Source of the DNA: Leptolyngbya ohadii IS1
GTDB lineage: Bacteria; Cyanobacteriota; Cyanobacteriia; Elainellales; Elainellaceae
Direction: 5' to 3'
Assembly (NCBI RefSeq): GCF_002215035.1
Contig: NZ_NKFP01000006.1
Coordinates: 3,749,080-3,813,079 of the forward strand
Length of the DNA: 64,000 nucleotides
A program made the translations under genes and the position numbers. Each line of letters opens with the position of its first letter. The first letter of the stretch is position 1. Shown in pieces: positions 35,767 through 45,533 of this stretch. Under the pieces are notes generated by a model. It did not search any database. It was not told the DNA's origin and was given only the letters and a program-made list of their open reading frames with translations.

Positions 35767-36564
35767 ATGGTTTCAATTTCAAGCTGCATGGAAGCGTTGC
35801 GCGATCGGGGTGAATGTGCGCTGATTCCCTTCATTACGGCAGGCGATCCCGATCTAGAAACCACTGCCAAAGCACTGCAAATCCTCGATCGCAGCGGAGC
35901 CGACCTGATAGAACTGGGCGTACCCTACTCCGATCCCCTGGCAGATGGTCCCGTGATTCAGGCAGCAGCGACCCGTGCCCTGGAGAAAGGTGTACGGCTG
36001 GAGCAAGTGCTAGACATGCTGAAAACCGTGCGTCCCCAGCTTCGTACGCCGATCGTCCTCTTTACCTACTACAACCCCATCCTGAATCGCGGCATTTCCA
36101 ACTTTATGCAGCAAGCTGCCGCCGCAGGCGCAAATGGACTGGTAATTCCCGACCTACCGCTGGAAGAAGTCGATGAAGTCCTCAAGGCGGCTGCCGATGC
36201 CGGATTGGAAGTTACCCTGCTGGTCGCTCCTACCACCCCCAAAGAGCGAATTAAGACGATTGCCGATCGCTGTCAGGGCTTTTTGTATCTGGTCAGTGTA
36301 ACCGGAGTGACAGGAGTTCGTTCCACGATCGAATCACGAGTTCAGGAACTTCTCACCCAGCTTCGCGAAGTAACAGATAAGCCGATCGGCGTGGGCTTTG
36401 GCATTTCCCAGCCCGGACACGCCCGCCAGGTGATGGAGTGGGGCGCAGATGCCGTAATTGTGGGCAGTGCCTTTGTAAAGCGACTGGGCGAAGGTTCCCC
36501 CGAACAGGGATTACAGGCGATCGAGTCTTTCTGCCGCAGTTTGAAGCAGGCAATTCGGGACTAA
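35767..36564 (+). CDS. trpA: Tryptophan synthase alpha chain
   Basis: The 265-residue TIM barrel has the catalytic Glu in [20 protein letters not shown] and the Asp in the same block. [23 protein letters not shown] and [11 protein letters not shown] are further family segments. It cleaves indole-3-glycerol phosphate to indole for TrpB. The gene is complete and isolated from trpB in this window. A plausible -10 box (TAGAAT) lies about 40 bp before the ATG. There is no sign of attenuation. Confidence 0.96.
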   Translation: MVSISSCMEALRDRGECALIPFITAGDPDLETTAKALQILDRSGADLIELGVPYSDPLADGPVIQAAATRALEKGVRLEQVLDMLKTVRPQLRTPIVLFTYYNPILNRGISNFMQQAAAAGANGLVIPDLPLEEVDEVLKAAADAGLEVTLLVAPTTPKERIKTIADRCQGFLYLVSVTGVTGVRSTIESRVQELLTQLREVTDKPIGVGFGISQPGHARQVMEWGADAVIVGSAFVKRLGEGSPEQGLQAIESFCRSLKQAIRD

Positions 36565-36670
36565 TCGCAAGAGCAGATCCAAATTTCAAAAATTGATGAA
36601 GGGCGATAGTTTCCCTTCGGAATGGGAGCAATAGAGAGGAACTCGATTCCGTCTAAAAGAGCCTGCTGCC

Positions 36671-37144
36671 ATGCAATTTTCGACTCAGCTCCTGAATCTG
36701 CCGCTCCCGGCATGTCTTTGTCTGATCCTGATTGCAGTCGGCTACGGAACAGTCGGTTGGCTGCTGGCTGCGTTTCAAGCTTCAGTGCTGATTGTGCTGG
36801 GTACGCTGGGAATCATTCTCCGCCTGACTCAAGTGGGCAAGGATGCGATCGTGCTGACAAACGGCTGGACGGTCAGCGTTTTTGCGATCGCTGCTGTCCG
36901 CAAATCCTGGACTCCCGTCTGGGGACAGGACATCCCTTATACCAATGCAAGACTCTGGGCAGGCGTACTGATCCTGCTCTGGCTCTGGTGTACCCTGCTG
37001 CTGTTCGGCTCCACCCTATGCCAAACCGCCCTTAAAACCCTAGGTATCCCTCCCCGACAAACCACATTACTGCTCTACCTGCTATTTCTCCTGGCGATCG
37101 GACTTGGCAGCATCACCTACCATCTGTTTTCCACCCCCGCCTAG
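36671..37144 (+). CDS. Hypothetical multi-pass membrane protein
   Basis: The 157-residue protein is strongly hydrophobic with four segments: ACLCLILIAVGYGTVGWLLA, ASVLIVLGTLGIILRL, WAGVLILLWLWCTLLLFGST and LLLYLLFLLAIGLGSITYHL. A polar loop (VGKDAIVLTNGWTVSVFAIA) sits in the middle. No named family is recognised. It follows trpA by about 107 bp and may be co-transcribed with it. The gene reads as a real membrane protein by composition. Confidence 0.6.
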   Translation: MQFSTQLLNLPLPACLCLILIAVGYGTVGWLLAAFQASVLIVLGTLGIILRLTQVGKDAIVLTNGWTVSVFAIAAVRKSWTPVWGQDIPYTNARLWAGVLILLWLWCTLLLFGSTLCQTALKTLGIPPRQTTLLLYLLFLLAIGLGSITYHLFSTPA

Positions 37145-37183
37145 CCTCTGCTCATCAAATCATCAAAATAACCGTCCTACACC

Positions 37184-37219
37184 GAACCGCCCCCCTAACC
37201 CCCCAATTCTGGGGGAACC
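37184..37219. repeat. CCCCCTAACCCCCCAA palindrome, single copy
   Basis: The unit runs CGAACCGCCCCCCTAACC through CCCCAATTCTGGGGGAACC and forms a hairpin. It matches the CCCCCTAA ends of the element at 4160-4265 and the copies at 1532-1566 and 54225-54258. Confidence 0.65.
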
Positions 37220-37358
37220 AAACCAACTCAGGCATTCCCTTCACCGTAATTAAGCCCCAATAATCAAGCCTCCCCCCCAACCCCACCAACTTCACCTAAC
37301 AACCCCTCAACCCCTCAACCCACCTACTTCCCCGCTCCCTGCTCCGCTGCTCCCTGCT

Positions 37359-37431
37359 CATCCACCCATCCACTCATCCACCCATCCACTCATCCACCCA
37401 TCCACCCATCCACCCATCTACCCATCCACCC
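37359..37431. repeat. CATCCACC(C/A)/CATCCACT tandem repeat abutting a start codon
   Basis: About nine 8-9-base units (CATCCACCC, CATCCACT, CATCTACCC) lie in tandem and end two bases before the ATG at 37434, so the repeat occupies the normal Shine-Dalgarno position. A shorter relative (62845-62870) lies just before nrtC. Confidence 0.75.
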
Positions 37432-37433
37432 CT

Positions 37434-37817
37434 ATGCCCTCCAACCCCCTTCACCATATCCACCCCGCCATCCTCGCCACCTTCACCCCCGATCAGTTCG
37501 AGGCAGTCAAAGAAGCCTTTGAATTGGCAACCAAGCCTGCGCCCAAGCTGGTCGATCTGCGCTTTGTGGTCGATCTAATCTTCGATCGCTACTTTGTCGT
37601 GTTGCTCGTGGGGAAGGATCGGCGGCAGTCGCGTCGTGCCTATCTGCCCGAAAGGATGTCCCGTGTGGGAAATACGATCGCCGCAGTTTTGCTGCTCGTT
37701 GGATTGAACCTACTGATTACGCTGGTGATTGCCCTGCTAGCCTATCTGGTGAAGTCGGCGATCGGGATTGATGTTTTCCCAGATGCCCACCTTGCCGATC
37801 AGCTAGAAAAGTTCTGA
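37434..37817 (+). CDS. Hypothetical membrane protein
   Basis: The protein has 127 residues. A polar N-terminal part (AILATFTPDQFEAVKEAFEL) is followed by one well-defined helix, NTIAAVLLLVGLNLLITLVI, and a basic stretch RRQSRRAYLPERMSR just before it. This fits a single-pass or hairpin membrane protein with a cytoplasmic basic side. The start codon directly follows a tandem repeat with no Shine-Dalgarno. It sits 54 bp upstream of purB. No family is recognised. Confidence 0.6.
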   Translation: MPSNPLHHIHPAILATFTPDQFEAVKEAFELATKPAPKLVDLRFVVDLIFDRYFVVLLVGKDRRQSRRAYLPERMSRVGNTIAAVLLLVGLNLLITLVIALLAYLVKSAIGIDVFPDAHLADQLEKF

Positions 37818-37871
37818 ATCTGATCCTCTCGCCTCGCAGTAGAATGGATCGGTTGAATTCTCCGCAGAGCC

Positions 37872-39167
37872 TTGATAGAACGCTATACTCTGCCCGAAAT
37901 GGGCGAAATTTGGACGGAAACCTATAAGCTCAAAACCTGGCTTCAGGTCGAAATTGCCGCCTGTGAAGCGCAGGCAGATCTGGGCTACATTCCGGCAGAG
38001 GCAGTCGAGACGATCAAGGCAAAGGCAAATTTTGACCCGAAGCGCGTCCTGGAAATTGAAGCGGAAGTCAAACATGACGTGATCGCCTTCCTGACCAATG
38101 TGAATGAATACGTCGGCGATGTGGGTCGCTACATTCACCTCGGCATGACCAGTTCGGACGTGCTGGATACCGCCCTCGCGCTTCAGATGGTTGCCAGCTT
38201 ACAGATCATTCAAAGCCGCGTCGAAGATTTAATTCAGGCAATTCGCTATCAGGCACAGCAGCATCGCGATACGGTGATGATCGGTCGCTCCCACGGCATC
38301 CACGCCGAGCCGATTACCTTTGGCTTTAAGCTGGCGGGTTGGCTGGCGGAAATGCTCCGGCATCGCGATCGTCTCTCCCAGCTTTACCCCCGGATTGCGG
38401 TGGGCAAAATCTCCGGTGCAGTGGGCACCTACGCCAATGTTGATCCCCAGGTGGAGGCACTGACCTGTCAGAAGCTTGGACTGGAACCCGATCCCGCTTC
38501 GACCCAGGTGGTTTCCCGCGATCGTCACGCAGAATTTGTGCAGGTGATGGCGTTAGTTGCCGCCTCGATTGAGCGATTTGCCGTGGAAATTCGCAACCTC
38601 CAGCGCACCGATGTCCTGGAAGTCGAAGAGTTCTTCTCGAAGGGACAAAAAGGCTCCTCTGCCATGCCCCACAAGCGCAACCCGATTCGATCGGAGCGGC
38701 TGACCGGAATGGCACGAATGATTCGCGGCTATGCCACCGCTGCCTTGGAAAACGTTGCCCTCTGGCACGAGCGCGATATCTCCCACAGTTCGGTAGAGCG
38801 GGTGATGCTGCCCGACTGCTGCATTCTCACGCACTTTATGCTGGCGGAAACCACCGACCTGGTGAAGAATCTGCTGGTGTATCCCGAAAACATGAAGCGC
38901 AACATGAACCTCTATGGCGGCGTGGTCTTCAGTCAACGGGTATTGCTGAAGCTCGTCGAAAAGGGCTTAAACCGGGAAGCCGCTTATGCGATCGTCCAGT
39001 CCTGTGCCCACCAGGCATGGAATACGGAAACGGGGGACTTCCATCAGCTGATCGCCAACGATACGCGAGTTACAGAGCAGCTTTCGCCGGAAGAGATCGA
39101 AGAATGCTTTAATCCCCAGCACCATCTGCAAAACCTGAACACGGTCTACCAGCGCCTAAACATCTAA
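37872..39167 (+). CDS. purB: Adenylosuccinate lyase
   Basis: The protein has 431 residues and starts at TTG (MIERYTLPEMGEIW, the usual cyanobacterial N-terminus); no in-frame ATG lies nearby upstream. The signature SKGQKGSSAMPHKRNPI, the earlier GMTSSDVLDTALALQ and the catalytic-loop His in GRSHGIHAEPITFG are all present. It acts at two points of purine synthesis, splitting SAICAR and adenylosuccinate to give fumarate. The gene is complete and typical in length. Confidence 0.95.
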   Translation: MIERYTLPEMGEIWTETYKLKTWLQVEIAACEAQADLGYIPAEAVETIKAKANFDPKRVLEIEAEVKHDVIAFLTNVNEYVGDVGRYIHLGMTSSDVLDTALALQMVASLQIIQSRVEDLIQAIRYQAQQHRDTVMIGRSHGIHAEPITFGFKLAGWLAEMLRHRDRLSQLYPRIAVGKISGAVGTYANVDPQVEALTCQKLGLEPDPASTQVVSRDRHAEFVQVMALVAASIERFAVEIRNLQRTDVLEVEEFFSKGQKGSSAMPHKRNPIRSERLTGMARMIRGYATAALENVALWHERDISHSSVERVMLPDCCILTHFMLAETTDLVKNLLVYPENMKRNMNLYGGVVFSQRVLLKLVEKGLNREAAYAIVQSCAHQAWNTETGDFHQLIANDTRVTEQLSPEEIEECFNPQHHLQNLNTVYQRLNI

Positions 39168-39220
39168 CCCACTCCCCTGCTCCCTGCTTCCTGCTCCCCT
39201 GCTCTCCTGCCCCCCCGCTT

Positions 39221-40216
39221 CTAACCACTCACCACCTGGTTCCGCCCCTGCGACTTTGCCTTCAACAGCCGATCGTCTGCGCGTTGTAGGAGGCTTATTC
39301 CCTTCGGGTCATCTTCCGGTTGCAGGGTAGCGGCTCCGATGCTGACGGTAATTTTGAGATTCAGGGTTTCGTCGATCGTAAAAGGCTGGGCGCTGATGAT
39401 TTGGCAGAGCCGATTTGCAATCATGCCGACCTCCTGTTCTCCAGTTTCGTTCAGGATCAGCACAAACTCTTCGCCGCCGTAGCGAAAGGGCGTATCGTAG
39501 AACCGCAGATTGTGCCTCAGTCTCGCCGCCAGCACTTTCAGCGCACGATCGCCCACTAAATGCCCGTAGGTATCGTTAATGAACTTGAAGTGATCCACGT
39601 CCAGCATCATCAGGCTAATCAGTCCTTCCCGCTGACGAGCATTCTGGATCTGGCGCGGCAGTTCCCATTCAAAGGCACGACGGTTATTGAGTTCCGTCAG
39701 GGGATCAAGCAGGGCGATCGCCGACAGCAAATCGTTCGTGCGAATGAGTTCGCGATAGGTGCGAACCTGCCGTAAGCCTGCCTGAATCTGTGCCCTAATA
39801 AGTGCACGCCATTCCCCTTGCGGATCAGTCTCCAGCAGCGGTACTTCAAGGAAAGCGTCTGCACCTGCTGCCAGAGCTGCTGCATGGCGTTGTCTGACAG
39901 AAGGGACGATCGCATTTTCGGATACCAGCTCAGAGCAGTCTATTCTGGGCTGAAAGGCTGGGTTGGCAGTGTCCTCCAGCACAAAGCAATAGATCCAGGC
40001 GAGGCGATTTTGGGATTTAATTTGTTCACAGAGGGATAAACTCCCTTGTTGACTGGCTTGAATCAGCAGTAAATCGGGCTGCTGTGCCTGGATCAGCGGC
40101 AGCGCCTCCTGAAGATTCGGAGCAACTTCAATTGAAAATGGATTCAGCTCTGATAGCAGGCGAAGCAATGCCAGCCGAAAAACATCGCTGCCCACTAGAA
40201 GTATCGAAGCGTCCAT
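39221..40216 (-). CDS. Diguanylate cyclase with degenerate receiver domain
   Basis: I start at the ATG at 40216 (MDASILLVGSDVF), since the 27 residues of the longer reading from 40297 look unlike a receiver start. The N-terminal receiver-like domain lacks clear acidic and Lys positions. The C-terminal GGDEF domain (LDPLTELNNRRAFEWELPRQ, LDVDHFKFINDTYGH, RYGGEEFVLIL) has an intact catalytic GGEEF and an RxxD inhibitory site (RFYD) five residues before it. It should make cyclic di-GMP with product inhibition. It is encoded opposite purB, with which it converges. The signal is unknown. Confidence 0.85.
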   Translation of the reverse strand: MDASILLVGSDVFRLALLRLLSELNPFSIEVAPNLQEALPLIQAQQPDLLLIQASQQGSLSLCEQIKSQNRLAWIYCFVLEDTANPAFQPRIDCSELVSENAIVPSVRQRHAAALAAGADAFLEVPLLETDPQGEWRALIRAQIQAGLRQVRTYRELIRTNDLLSAIALLDPLTELNNRRAFEWELPRQIQNARQREGLISLMMLDVDHFKFINDTYGHLVGDRALKVLAARLRHNLRFYDTPFRYGGEEFVLILNETGEQEVGMIANRLCQIISAQPFTIDETLNLKITVSIGAATLQPEDDPKGISLLQRADDRLLKAKSQGRNQVVSG

Positions 40217-40658
40217 GCCTGAATCACGCGAGACCGTTAAAAGACTTGGCAGGCTGATGCACCCGTAACTTCCTCCTAAGTTCATACTGCACCACATTCC
40301 TCAACTAAGAATCCGGCTGCCGCTAGCGATTGCACAAACGATCGCACAGTCGATCGCATAAACGATGCTGTTTTCAGCTTACTCCGGTTGAATCAGTGAT
40401 ACATACGAAATCCTGCCGATTTCGACGTTGAACAAATCTTACTCCGGGCGGTTATCCCGTTCTCAGCAGGCGTCACAAATTGATTCAATCCAGTTCAATT
40501 CAGAGATAGCATTCCAGAATTAACACTAGGCAAAGGGGCAATTGGGTAAAGAGGCAATTGGGTCATTTCAGCCCCGCTTGTAGAATTGGTTTTGCCGAAT
40601 CAGACAGAATCGATAAGAATAGAGATCTTGAAGTCTACACCACGGCAGTCGAAAGTCC
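40217..40658. other. Divergent intergenic region with GATCGCA- and GGCAATTGGGT-type short repeats
   Basis: The interval between the cyclase and alaS contains repeated ACGATCGCA words (about 40336-40360) and two copies of GGCAATTGGGT (40537-40563). No ORF, palindromic operator or RNA gene is supported. A T-box is not seen. Confidence 0.4.
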
Positions 40659-43283
40659 ATGTCCACTCCACTTAGCGGCGCACAAATTCGGGAAACGTTT
40701 CTCCAGTTTTATCAGGAACGCGGACATCAAATTCTGCCCAGTGCCTCCCTGGTGCCGGAAGACCCGACCGTGCTGCTGACGATCGCCGGAATGCTGCCCT
40801 TTAAGCCAATTTTCCTGGGACAGCGCACCGCTGAATTTCCCCGCGCCACCACGTCGCAAAAGTGTATCCGCACCAACGACATTGAGAACGTGGGACGCAC
40901 TGCCCGCCACCACACTTTCTTTGAGATGCTGGGCAACTTCAGCTTTGGTGACTACTTTAAGGAGAAGGCGATCGCCTGGGCATGGGAACTCTCGACGCAG
41001 GTGTTTGGACTGCCGCCGGAGAGCCTGGTGGTGAGCGTATTTCGGGAAGACGACGACGCTTTTGCCATCTGGCGCGATCAGATTGGTGTACCCGTGAAGC
41101 GCATTATTCGCATGGATGAAAAGGATAATTTCTGGGAGTCGGGTCCGACGGGTCCCTGTGGTCCTTGCTCGGAGATTTACTACGACTTCCACCCAGAACG
41201 GGGCGATGAGGCGATCGATCTAGAGGACGATACGCGCTTCATTGAGTTCTACAACCTGGTGTTCATGCAGTACAACAAGGACGCTCAGGGCAACCTGACT
41301 CCATTGCAAGCACAGAATATTGATACCGGACTGGGACTGGAGCGAATGGCGCAGATCCTCCAGCGGGTTCCCAATAACTATGAGACGGATCTGATCTTCC
41401 CGATTATCAAAACGGCAGCGCAGATCGCAGGCATTGACTATGCCCAGGCAGACGAGGAGACCAGGGTTTCCCTCAAGGTGATCGGCGATCACGTCCGGGC
41501 AGTGGTTCACATGATTGCGGACGGCATTAATGCCTCCAATGAGGGACGGGGCTATGTGCTGCGGCGGCTGATCCGGCGGGTGGTGCGTCACGGTCGGCTG
41601 ATTGGGATCGAGCGCGAATTTACAACCGATGTGGCAGAAGCGGCGATCGCTCTGGCAGAATCCGCCTATCCAGGAGTGCGGCAGCGGGAGAAGTCGATTA
41701 AGGCAGAATTGCAGCTTGAAGAAGCCCGGTTTAGAACCACACTCGATCGGGGGGAAAAGCTGCTGGCAGACCTGATCGCCAAATCCACGGGCACGATTTC
41801 CGGCGAAGATGCCTTCGTGCTATACGATACCTACGGATTCCCGCTGGAATTAACCCAGGAAGTCGCCGCCGAGAAAGGCTTAACGGTGGATACAGCAGGC
41901 TTTGAAGCCGAAATGGAAAAACAGCGGAATCGATCGCGGGAGGCACATGAGACGATCGACCTGACGGTGCAGGGCACCCTGGATTCCCTGGCGGACGATC
42001 TGCACGAGACGGAATTCCTGGGCTATACGGTGGTATCCAGTCCGGCGGATGTGCGGCTTTTGTTGACAGGCGGTGAGGCTGTTGAAAGTGCTTCTGCGGG
42101 AACAGAGGTTCAGGTGGTGCTGGATCAAACGCCTTTTTACGCAGAGTCGGGCGGACAGATTGGCGACAAGGGCTACCTGACGGGCAAGGATACGGTCATT
42201 CGGATTGAGGACGTGAAAAAAGACGGAGCTTTCTTCGTCCACTTCGGGCGGATTGAGCGCGGCACGCTGAAGGTTGGCGACCCGGTCACGGCGCAAATTG
42301 ATGTCTCCTGTCGGCGACGGGCACAGGCAAATCATACGGCGACCCATCTGCTGCAAGCAGCACTCAAGAAGCTCATTGATGACAATATCGGTCAGGCGGG
42401 TTCGCTGGTAGCATTCGATCGCCTCCGGTTTGACTTCAATCTGAATCGATCGATCACGCCGGACGAATTGCAGCAGGTCGAGGAGCAGGTGAATAGCTGG
42501 ATCGCCGAGGGTCATACGGCACACGTTGAACTCCTGCCTCTGGCGGAAGCCAAGGCAAAAGGCGCGACGGCAATGTTTGGCGAGAAGTACGGCGACGAAG
42601 TGCGGGTGATTGACTTCCCCGGCGTTTCGATGGAGCTGTGCGGCGGCACCCACGTCTCAAACACGGCGGAAATTGGTCTGTTCAAAATCATTTCTGAGTC
42701 GGGTGTTGCGGCAGGGATTCGCCGGATCGAAGCGGTTGCCGGACCTGCGGTACTGGAATACCTGAATCTGCGCGATAAAGTCGTGCGGGATCTGAGCGAT
42801 CGCTTTAAGGTCAAACCGGATGAATTGCCCGATCGCGTCACTGCCCTCCAAACCGAACTCAAAACGGCTCAGAAGCAGCTAGAGCAGCTCAAGTCCGAAC
42901 TGGCGCTGGCAAAGTCCGATCAGCTTTTGGGTCAGGCAGAATCGGTTGCCGGACTCAAACTCCTGGTGGCAGAACTACCCGGAGTCGATGCCGAAGCGCT
43001 TAAAACCGTAGCGGAGCAGCTGCTACAGAAACTCGGCGAAGGTGCCGTTGTCCTTGGCTCTGCCCCCGAAGAAAACAAGGTGAGTCTGGTCGCAGCCTTC
43101 AGCAAAGGCGTAAACGACAAGGGACTCCAGGCGGGTAAATTTGTGGGAGCGATCGCCAAAATCTGCGGCGGTGGCGGCGGCGGTAGACCTAATCTCGCTC
43201 AAGCAGGCGGACGAGATGCCAGCAAACTTCCCGAAGCTCTGGAATCCGCTCGTCAGGAACTCAAGTCTGCCCTTGGGTCGTAA
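40659..43283 (+). CDS. alaS: Alanyl-tRNA synthetase
   Basis: The 874-residue, four-part synthetase starts ALA-type: [20 protein letters not shown], motif 2-like [20 protein letters not shown] and [16 protein letters not shown]. The editing domain has [14 protein letters not shown] and [17 protein letters not shown], and the C-terminal C-Ala part ends with glycine-rich [15 protein letters not shown]. It charges tRNA-Ala and edits Ser/Gly. Length and order are fully typical. The gene is complete. Confidence 0.97.
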   Translation: MSTPLSGAQIRETFLQFYQERGHQILPSASLVPEDPTVLLTIAGMLPFKPIFLGQRTAEFPRATTSQKCIRTNDIENVGRTARHHTFFEMLGNFSFGDYFKEKAIAWAWELSTQVFGLPPESLVVSVFREDDDAFAIWRDQIGVPVKRIIRMDEKDNFWESGPTGPCGPCSEIYYDFHPERGDEAIDLEDDTRFIEFYNLVFMQYNKDAQGNLTPLQAQNIDTGLGLERMAQILQRVPNNYETDLIFPIIKTAAQIAGIDYAQADEETRVSLKVIGDHVRAVVHMIADGINASNEGRGYVLRRLIRRVVRHGRLIGIEREFTTDVAEAAIALAESAYPGVRQREKSIKAELQLEEARFRTTLDRGEKLLADLIAKSTGTISGEDAFVLYDTYGFPLELTQEVAAEKGLTVDTAGFEAEMEKQRNRSREAHETIDLTVQGTLDSLADDLHETEFLGYTVVSSPADVRLLLTGGEAVESASAGTEVQVVLDQTPFYAESGGQIGDKGYLTGKDTVIRIEDVKKDGAFFVHFGRIERGTLKVGDPVTAQIDVSCRRRAQANHTATHLLQAALKKLIDDNIGQAGSLVAFDRLRFDFNLNRSITPDELQQVEEQVNSWIAEGHTAHVELLPLAEAKAKGATAMFGEKYGDEVRVIDFPGVSMELCGGTHVSNTAEIGLFKIISESGVAAGIRRIEAVAGPAVLEYLNLRDKVVRDLSDRFKVKPDELPDRVTALQTELKTAQKQLEQLKSELALAKSDQLLGQAESVAGLKLLVAELPGVDAEALKTVAEQLLQKLGEGAVVLGSAPEENKVSLVAAFSKGVNDKGLQAGKFVGAIAKICGGGGGGRPNLAQAGGRDASKLPEALESARQELKSALGS

Positions 43284-43382
43284 GTCAGTAGATGGAAGAG
43301 GGATTGGGGGTTAAGGGCGACCATCCTCGATCGCCCCCTAATTCTAGCGGCTGATTGACTTGCTAATTAACTTGCTGATTCA

Positions 43383-44480
43383 CTACGGTCTTGCGGCAAT
43401 TCCAACAAAGGTAAGGGGTGTGGTAAGTTCACGCACTTCACCCAGCAGAGTCGCAGCTCCGGTCGTTAAGTTGATGGAGTATAGCGATGAACCGGACAGC
43501 ACAAAGCCATTGTTAATGCCGCTTTGGGGAGTGACAATATCAAACCCTGCGATCGTATTAAAATTAGTGCCCAAAGAGCCGATTAGCGTTTGTGCGCCGG
43601 AATTGGGCGGATTCTGCTCAAAGAGCTGGTCGGTGATGGTGTTGATGCCAAGCTGTCTCGTAGGTCTGACCGTCGTTGGACCGCTAAAAGTTTCCGTGTA
43701 GGCGGTTGCTGCGATCGAAGTCGTTGCGCCATTGAGATTGCCGTCAATCTGAACGCCAGGGACTGTCAGATTAGAATCGACAACGGCTCCGGTATCTGGG
43801 TTTAAGCGCAGATTCTGACCTGTATCGCTCACCACGCGAATGCGATCGACGCTGGGATTAAAGTCAAAGCCAAAGCTGGTTCCGCTGAGCGACACAGCAA
43901 AAGGTTGACCGATCGGCGCTGCGGCTCCGGTTGCTGGATCAATGCGGTAAAGGCGATTAGTGCTGCCGAGTCCATAAATCTGTCCATCATTCGGACGAAT
44001 ATCGATGCCCAGCAAATTCTCGCCCGATTGCAGTCCGCTCACCGCAACGCGGGTTACGTTGGTGAGATTGTCGCTGTTGAAAAGTGCCAGGCGGTTGTCG
44101 CTGGTTAATCCGATGAATTTAGCATCTGCCGCAGTCGGAGCCTCTACCGGAGTAGCAGACAGCCGGAGTCGATAGCGGGTTTCTCCGTTTTGGCGAGTCG
44201 TTTTGATAAAATAGCGTCCTCGCTCTAGCGTTGTGGTGATCGATTCGTCCTGCCGACCTGAATTGCTTGAGATGGCAATACGAGTGCGATCGCTGTTAAA
44301 CAATGCCAGATTCACATTGCTGCTCAGTCCTCTCAGCAAACCCTGAAAACTGCTGCGGCGCGTGAGGCGGAAGCTAAAGAAATCAACCCTATCGTTTGAG
44401 CTTGCCGTTTCGCGAATGACGCGGCTTTCCTGCAAGGTTCTGAGGTTCTGAGCGCGATTAAAGCTGTTATTTGAAACCAT
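43383..44480 (-). CDS. DUF4394 domain protein with N-terminal PPC-like region
   Basis: The 365-residue protein has an N-terminal segment (residues 1-110) resembling bacterial pre-peptidase C-terminal domains, with LERGRYFIKTTRQNGETRYRL. The DUF4394 part follows, with ADAKFIGLTSDNRLALFNSD and LLGIDIRPNDGQIYGLGSTN. RLYRIDPATGAAAPIGQPF is repeated in type near the end (LYSINLTTGAATLLGEV). DUF4394 is a beta-propeller-like extracellular family. There is no classical signal peptide, which is common in cyanobacterial secreted repeat proteins. The function is unknown. Confidence 0.8.
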   Translation of the reverse strand: MVSNNSFNRAQNLRTLQESRVIRETASSNDRVDFFSFRLTRRSSFQGLLRGLSSNVNLALFNSDRTRIAISSNSGRQDESITTTLERGRYFIKTTRQNGETRYRLRLSATPVEAPTAADAKFIGLTSDNRLALFNSDNLTNVTRVAVSGLQSGENLLGIDIRPNDGQIYGLGSTNRLYRIDPATGAAAPIGQPFAVSLSGTSFGFDFNPSVDRIRVVSDTGQNLRLNPDTGAVVDSNLTVPGVQIDGNLNGATTSIAATAYTETFSGPTTVRPTRQLGINTITDQLFEQNPPNSGAQTLIGSLGTNFNTIAGFDIVTPQSGINNGFVLSGSSLYSINLTTGAATLLGEVRELTTPLTFVGIAARP

Positions 44481-44556
44481 CTTGATCCCTATTTCGATAA
44501 GAGTAGACGGTTTTAGTACGAGCCAAAGACGGAATTGGATGGGTTTTGCAAAGGCG

Positions 44557-44602
44557 AAAAAAATCCCCTCACCCTTGCAAGAGATCGAGTGGGAGAGGGG
44601 TT
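44557..44602 (-). terminator. Rho-independent terminator of the HdeD-like gene
   Basis: On the minus strand AACCCCTCTCCC pairs with GGGTGAGGGGATT across a loop of about 15-20 bases and is followed by seven T residues (44557-44563 on the plus strand are A). One mismatch and one bulge are present. It lies 19 bases after the stop of the HdeD-like gene and separates it from the DUF4394 gene downstream. Confidence 0.75.
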
Positions 44603-44620
44603 GGGAATGAGAGCGATCGA

Positions 44621-45256
44621 CTAGACTGTTGTAGCCGGATCGTTGGTGGAGCTAGAAGCGGCGGTATCTGCACTTGCAATCGTCGTTGCAGGCGAGGAAT
44701 TGGTGCCGGAAGTCATGGTTGCCTGACCGTTACGAATCAGCATCAGGCGGGAAAGTCCGGTGGAAATAATGCTGGCACCGACAGCAGTTCCCAGCAGCCA
44801 GGGTGCGTTGAAGGGCCACTGGAACCAGACGATCGCGCCCAGAGCCAAAGTGACGATCGCGTTACCCAGGACAGAAGTCCAGCCTTCCCGCGGACGAACC
44901 CGGAGTGCAAGGATCAGCTCAAACGTGCCTTCCGTCAGCAAGAAGGTGCCCAGCAGCAGGGTCAGGGTTACAACGCCGCCCAGGGGATTTGCAAACAGGT
45001 AAATACCCGTAAGAATATACAGGACGCTCACCAGCAGCTTCCAGATGAAGCCTTCCTGTCCTCTGCTCTGGAATGAGTTAAAGAGTTTAGTCGCGCCGGA
45101 CGAAATTAAAATCAGAGAAATCCAGGTTTCTGCCACCAGCGTCGAAACACGGGGCGCAATAATGGCAAGCAAGCCCAGCGCGATCAGCAGGATGGCACTC
45201 CAGGTCTGACCGTTATTAGAGCTGCGGTTCATATCCGTTGAAACGTTCGTTGTCAT
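44621..45256 (-). CDS. HdeD/DUF308 family membrane protein
   Basis: The 211-residue protein has six hydrophobic helices in the paired pattern of DUF308: WSAILLIALGLLAIIAPRVS, ETWISLILISSGATKLFNSF, VLYILTGIYLFANPLGGVVT, LLGTFLLTEGTFELILALRV and so on. HdeD in enterobacteria is acid-stress related; in cyanobacteria these proteins are of unknown function. The Thr/Ser-rich C-terminus is low in complexity. It is followed by a clear terminator, so it is a single-gene unit. Confidence 0.85.
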   Translation of the reverse strand: MTTNVSTDMNRSSNNGQTWSAILLIALGLLAIIAPRVSTLVAETWISLILISSGATKLFNSFQSRGQEGFIWKLLVSVLYILTGIYLFANPLGGVVTLTLLLGTFLLTEGTFELILALRVRPREGWTSVLGNAIVTLALGAIVWFQWPFNAPWLLGTAVGASIISTGLSRLMLIRNGQATMTSGTNSSPATTIASADTAASSSTNDPATTV

Positions 45257-45533
45257 AAAAAATTTTCCTTCAAGCCTGAGTCACTGCTCCCCTAAGGCTA
45301 GAGAATTTCACGGACTTGCGTTAGCTCCCAAAGACAGACCCCCAAAGGAGTAGAACGTTACGAAATAGAATGTTGCCAGTTGTTTACAGCCAATAGAAAC
45401 TACCGCCAATAGAAATGAGGATGCCGATCGCCTGTTCTCCGTTGCAAATTTTCAACCCAAACTGTCGAGAGATGTTGGACAGAAAATCTCTGCGGGCAAT
45501 CTAGAAATACCTCTCTCCGCAAAGAACGCCCTC

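Noticed and set aside
37359-37431. CRISPR-like array of CATCCACCC units
   Set aside because: Units are 8-9 bases, in direct contact and without unique spacers, so it is a simple tandem repeat.
40298-40658. T-box or tRNA-like leader before alaS
   Set aside because: No T-box specifier or tRNA T-loop motif is present; only short repeats occur.
41880-42653. Minus-strand frame of 257 codons inside alaS
   Set aside because: It lies wholly opposite alaS, shows Cys/Arg-rich composition typical of antisense frames and has no start signal.
43301-43346. Hairpin TTAAGGGCGA...TCGCCCCCTAA between alaS and the DUF4394 gene
   Set aside because: The stem has two unpaired bases and no U run in either direction, so I do not call a terminator.
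44546-45076. Plus-strand frame of 176 codons with Gln/Cys/Arg-rich composition
   Set aside because: It is antisense to the HdeD-like gene and its terminator.
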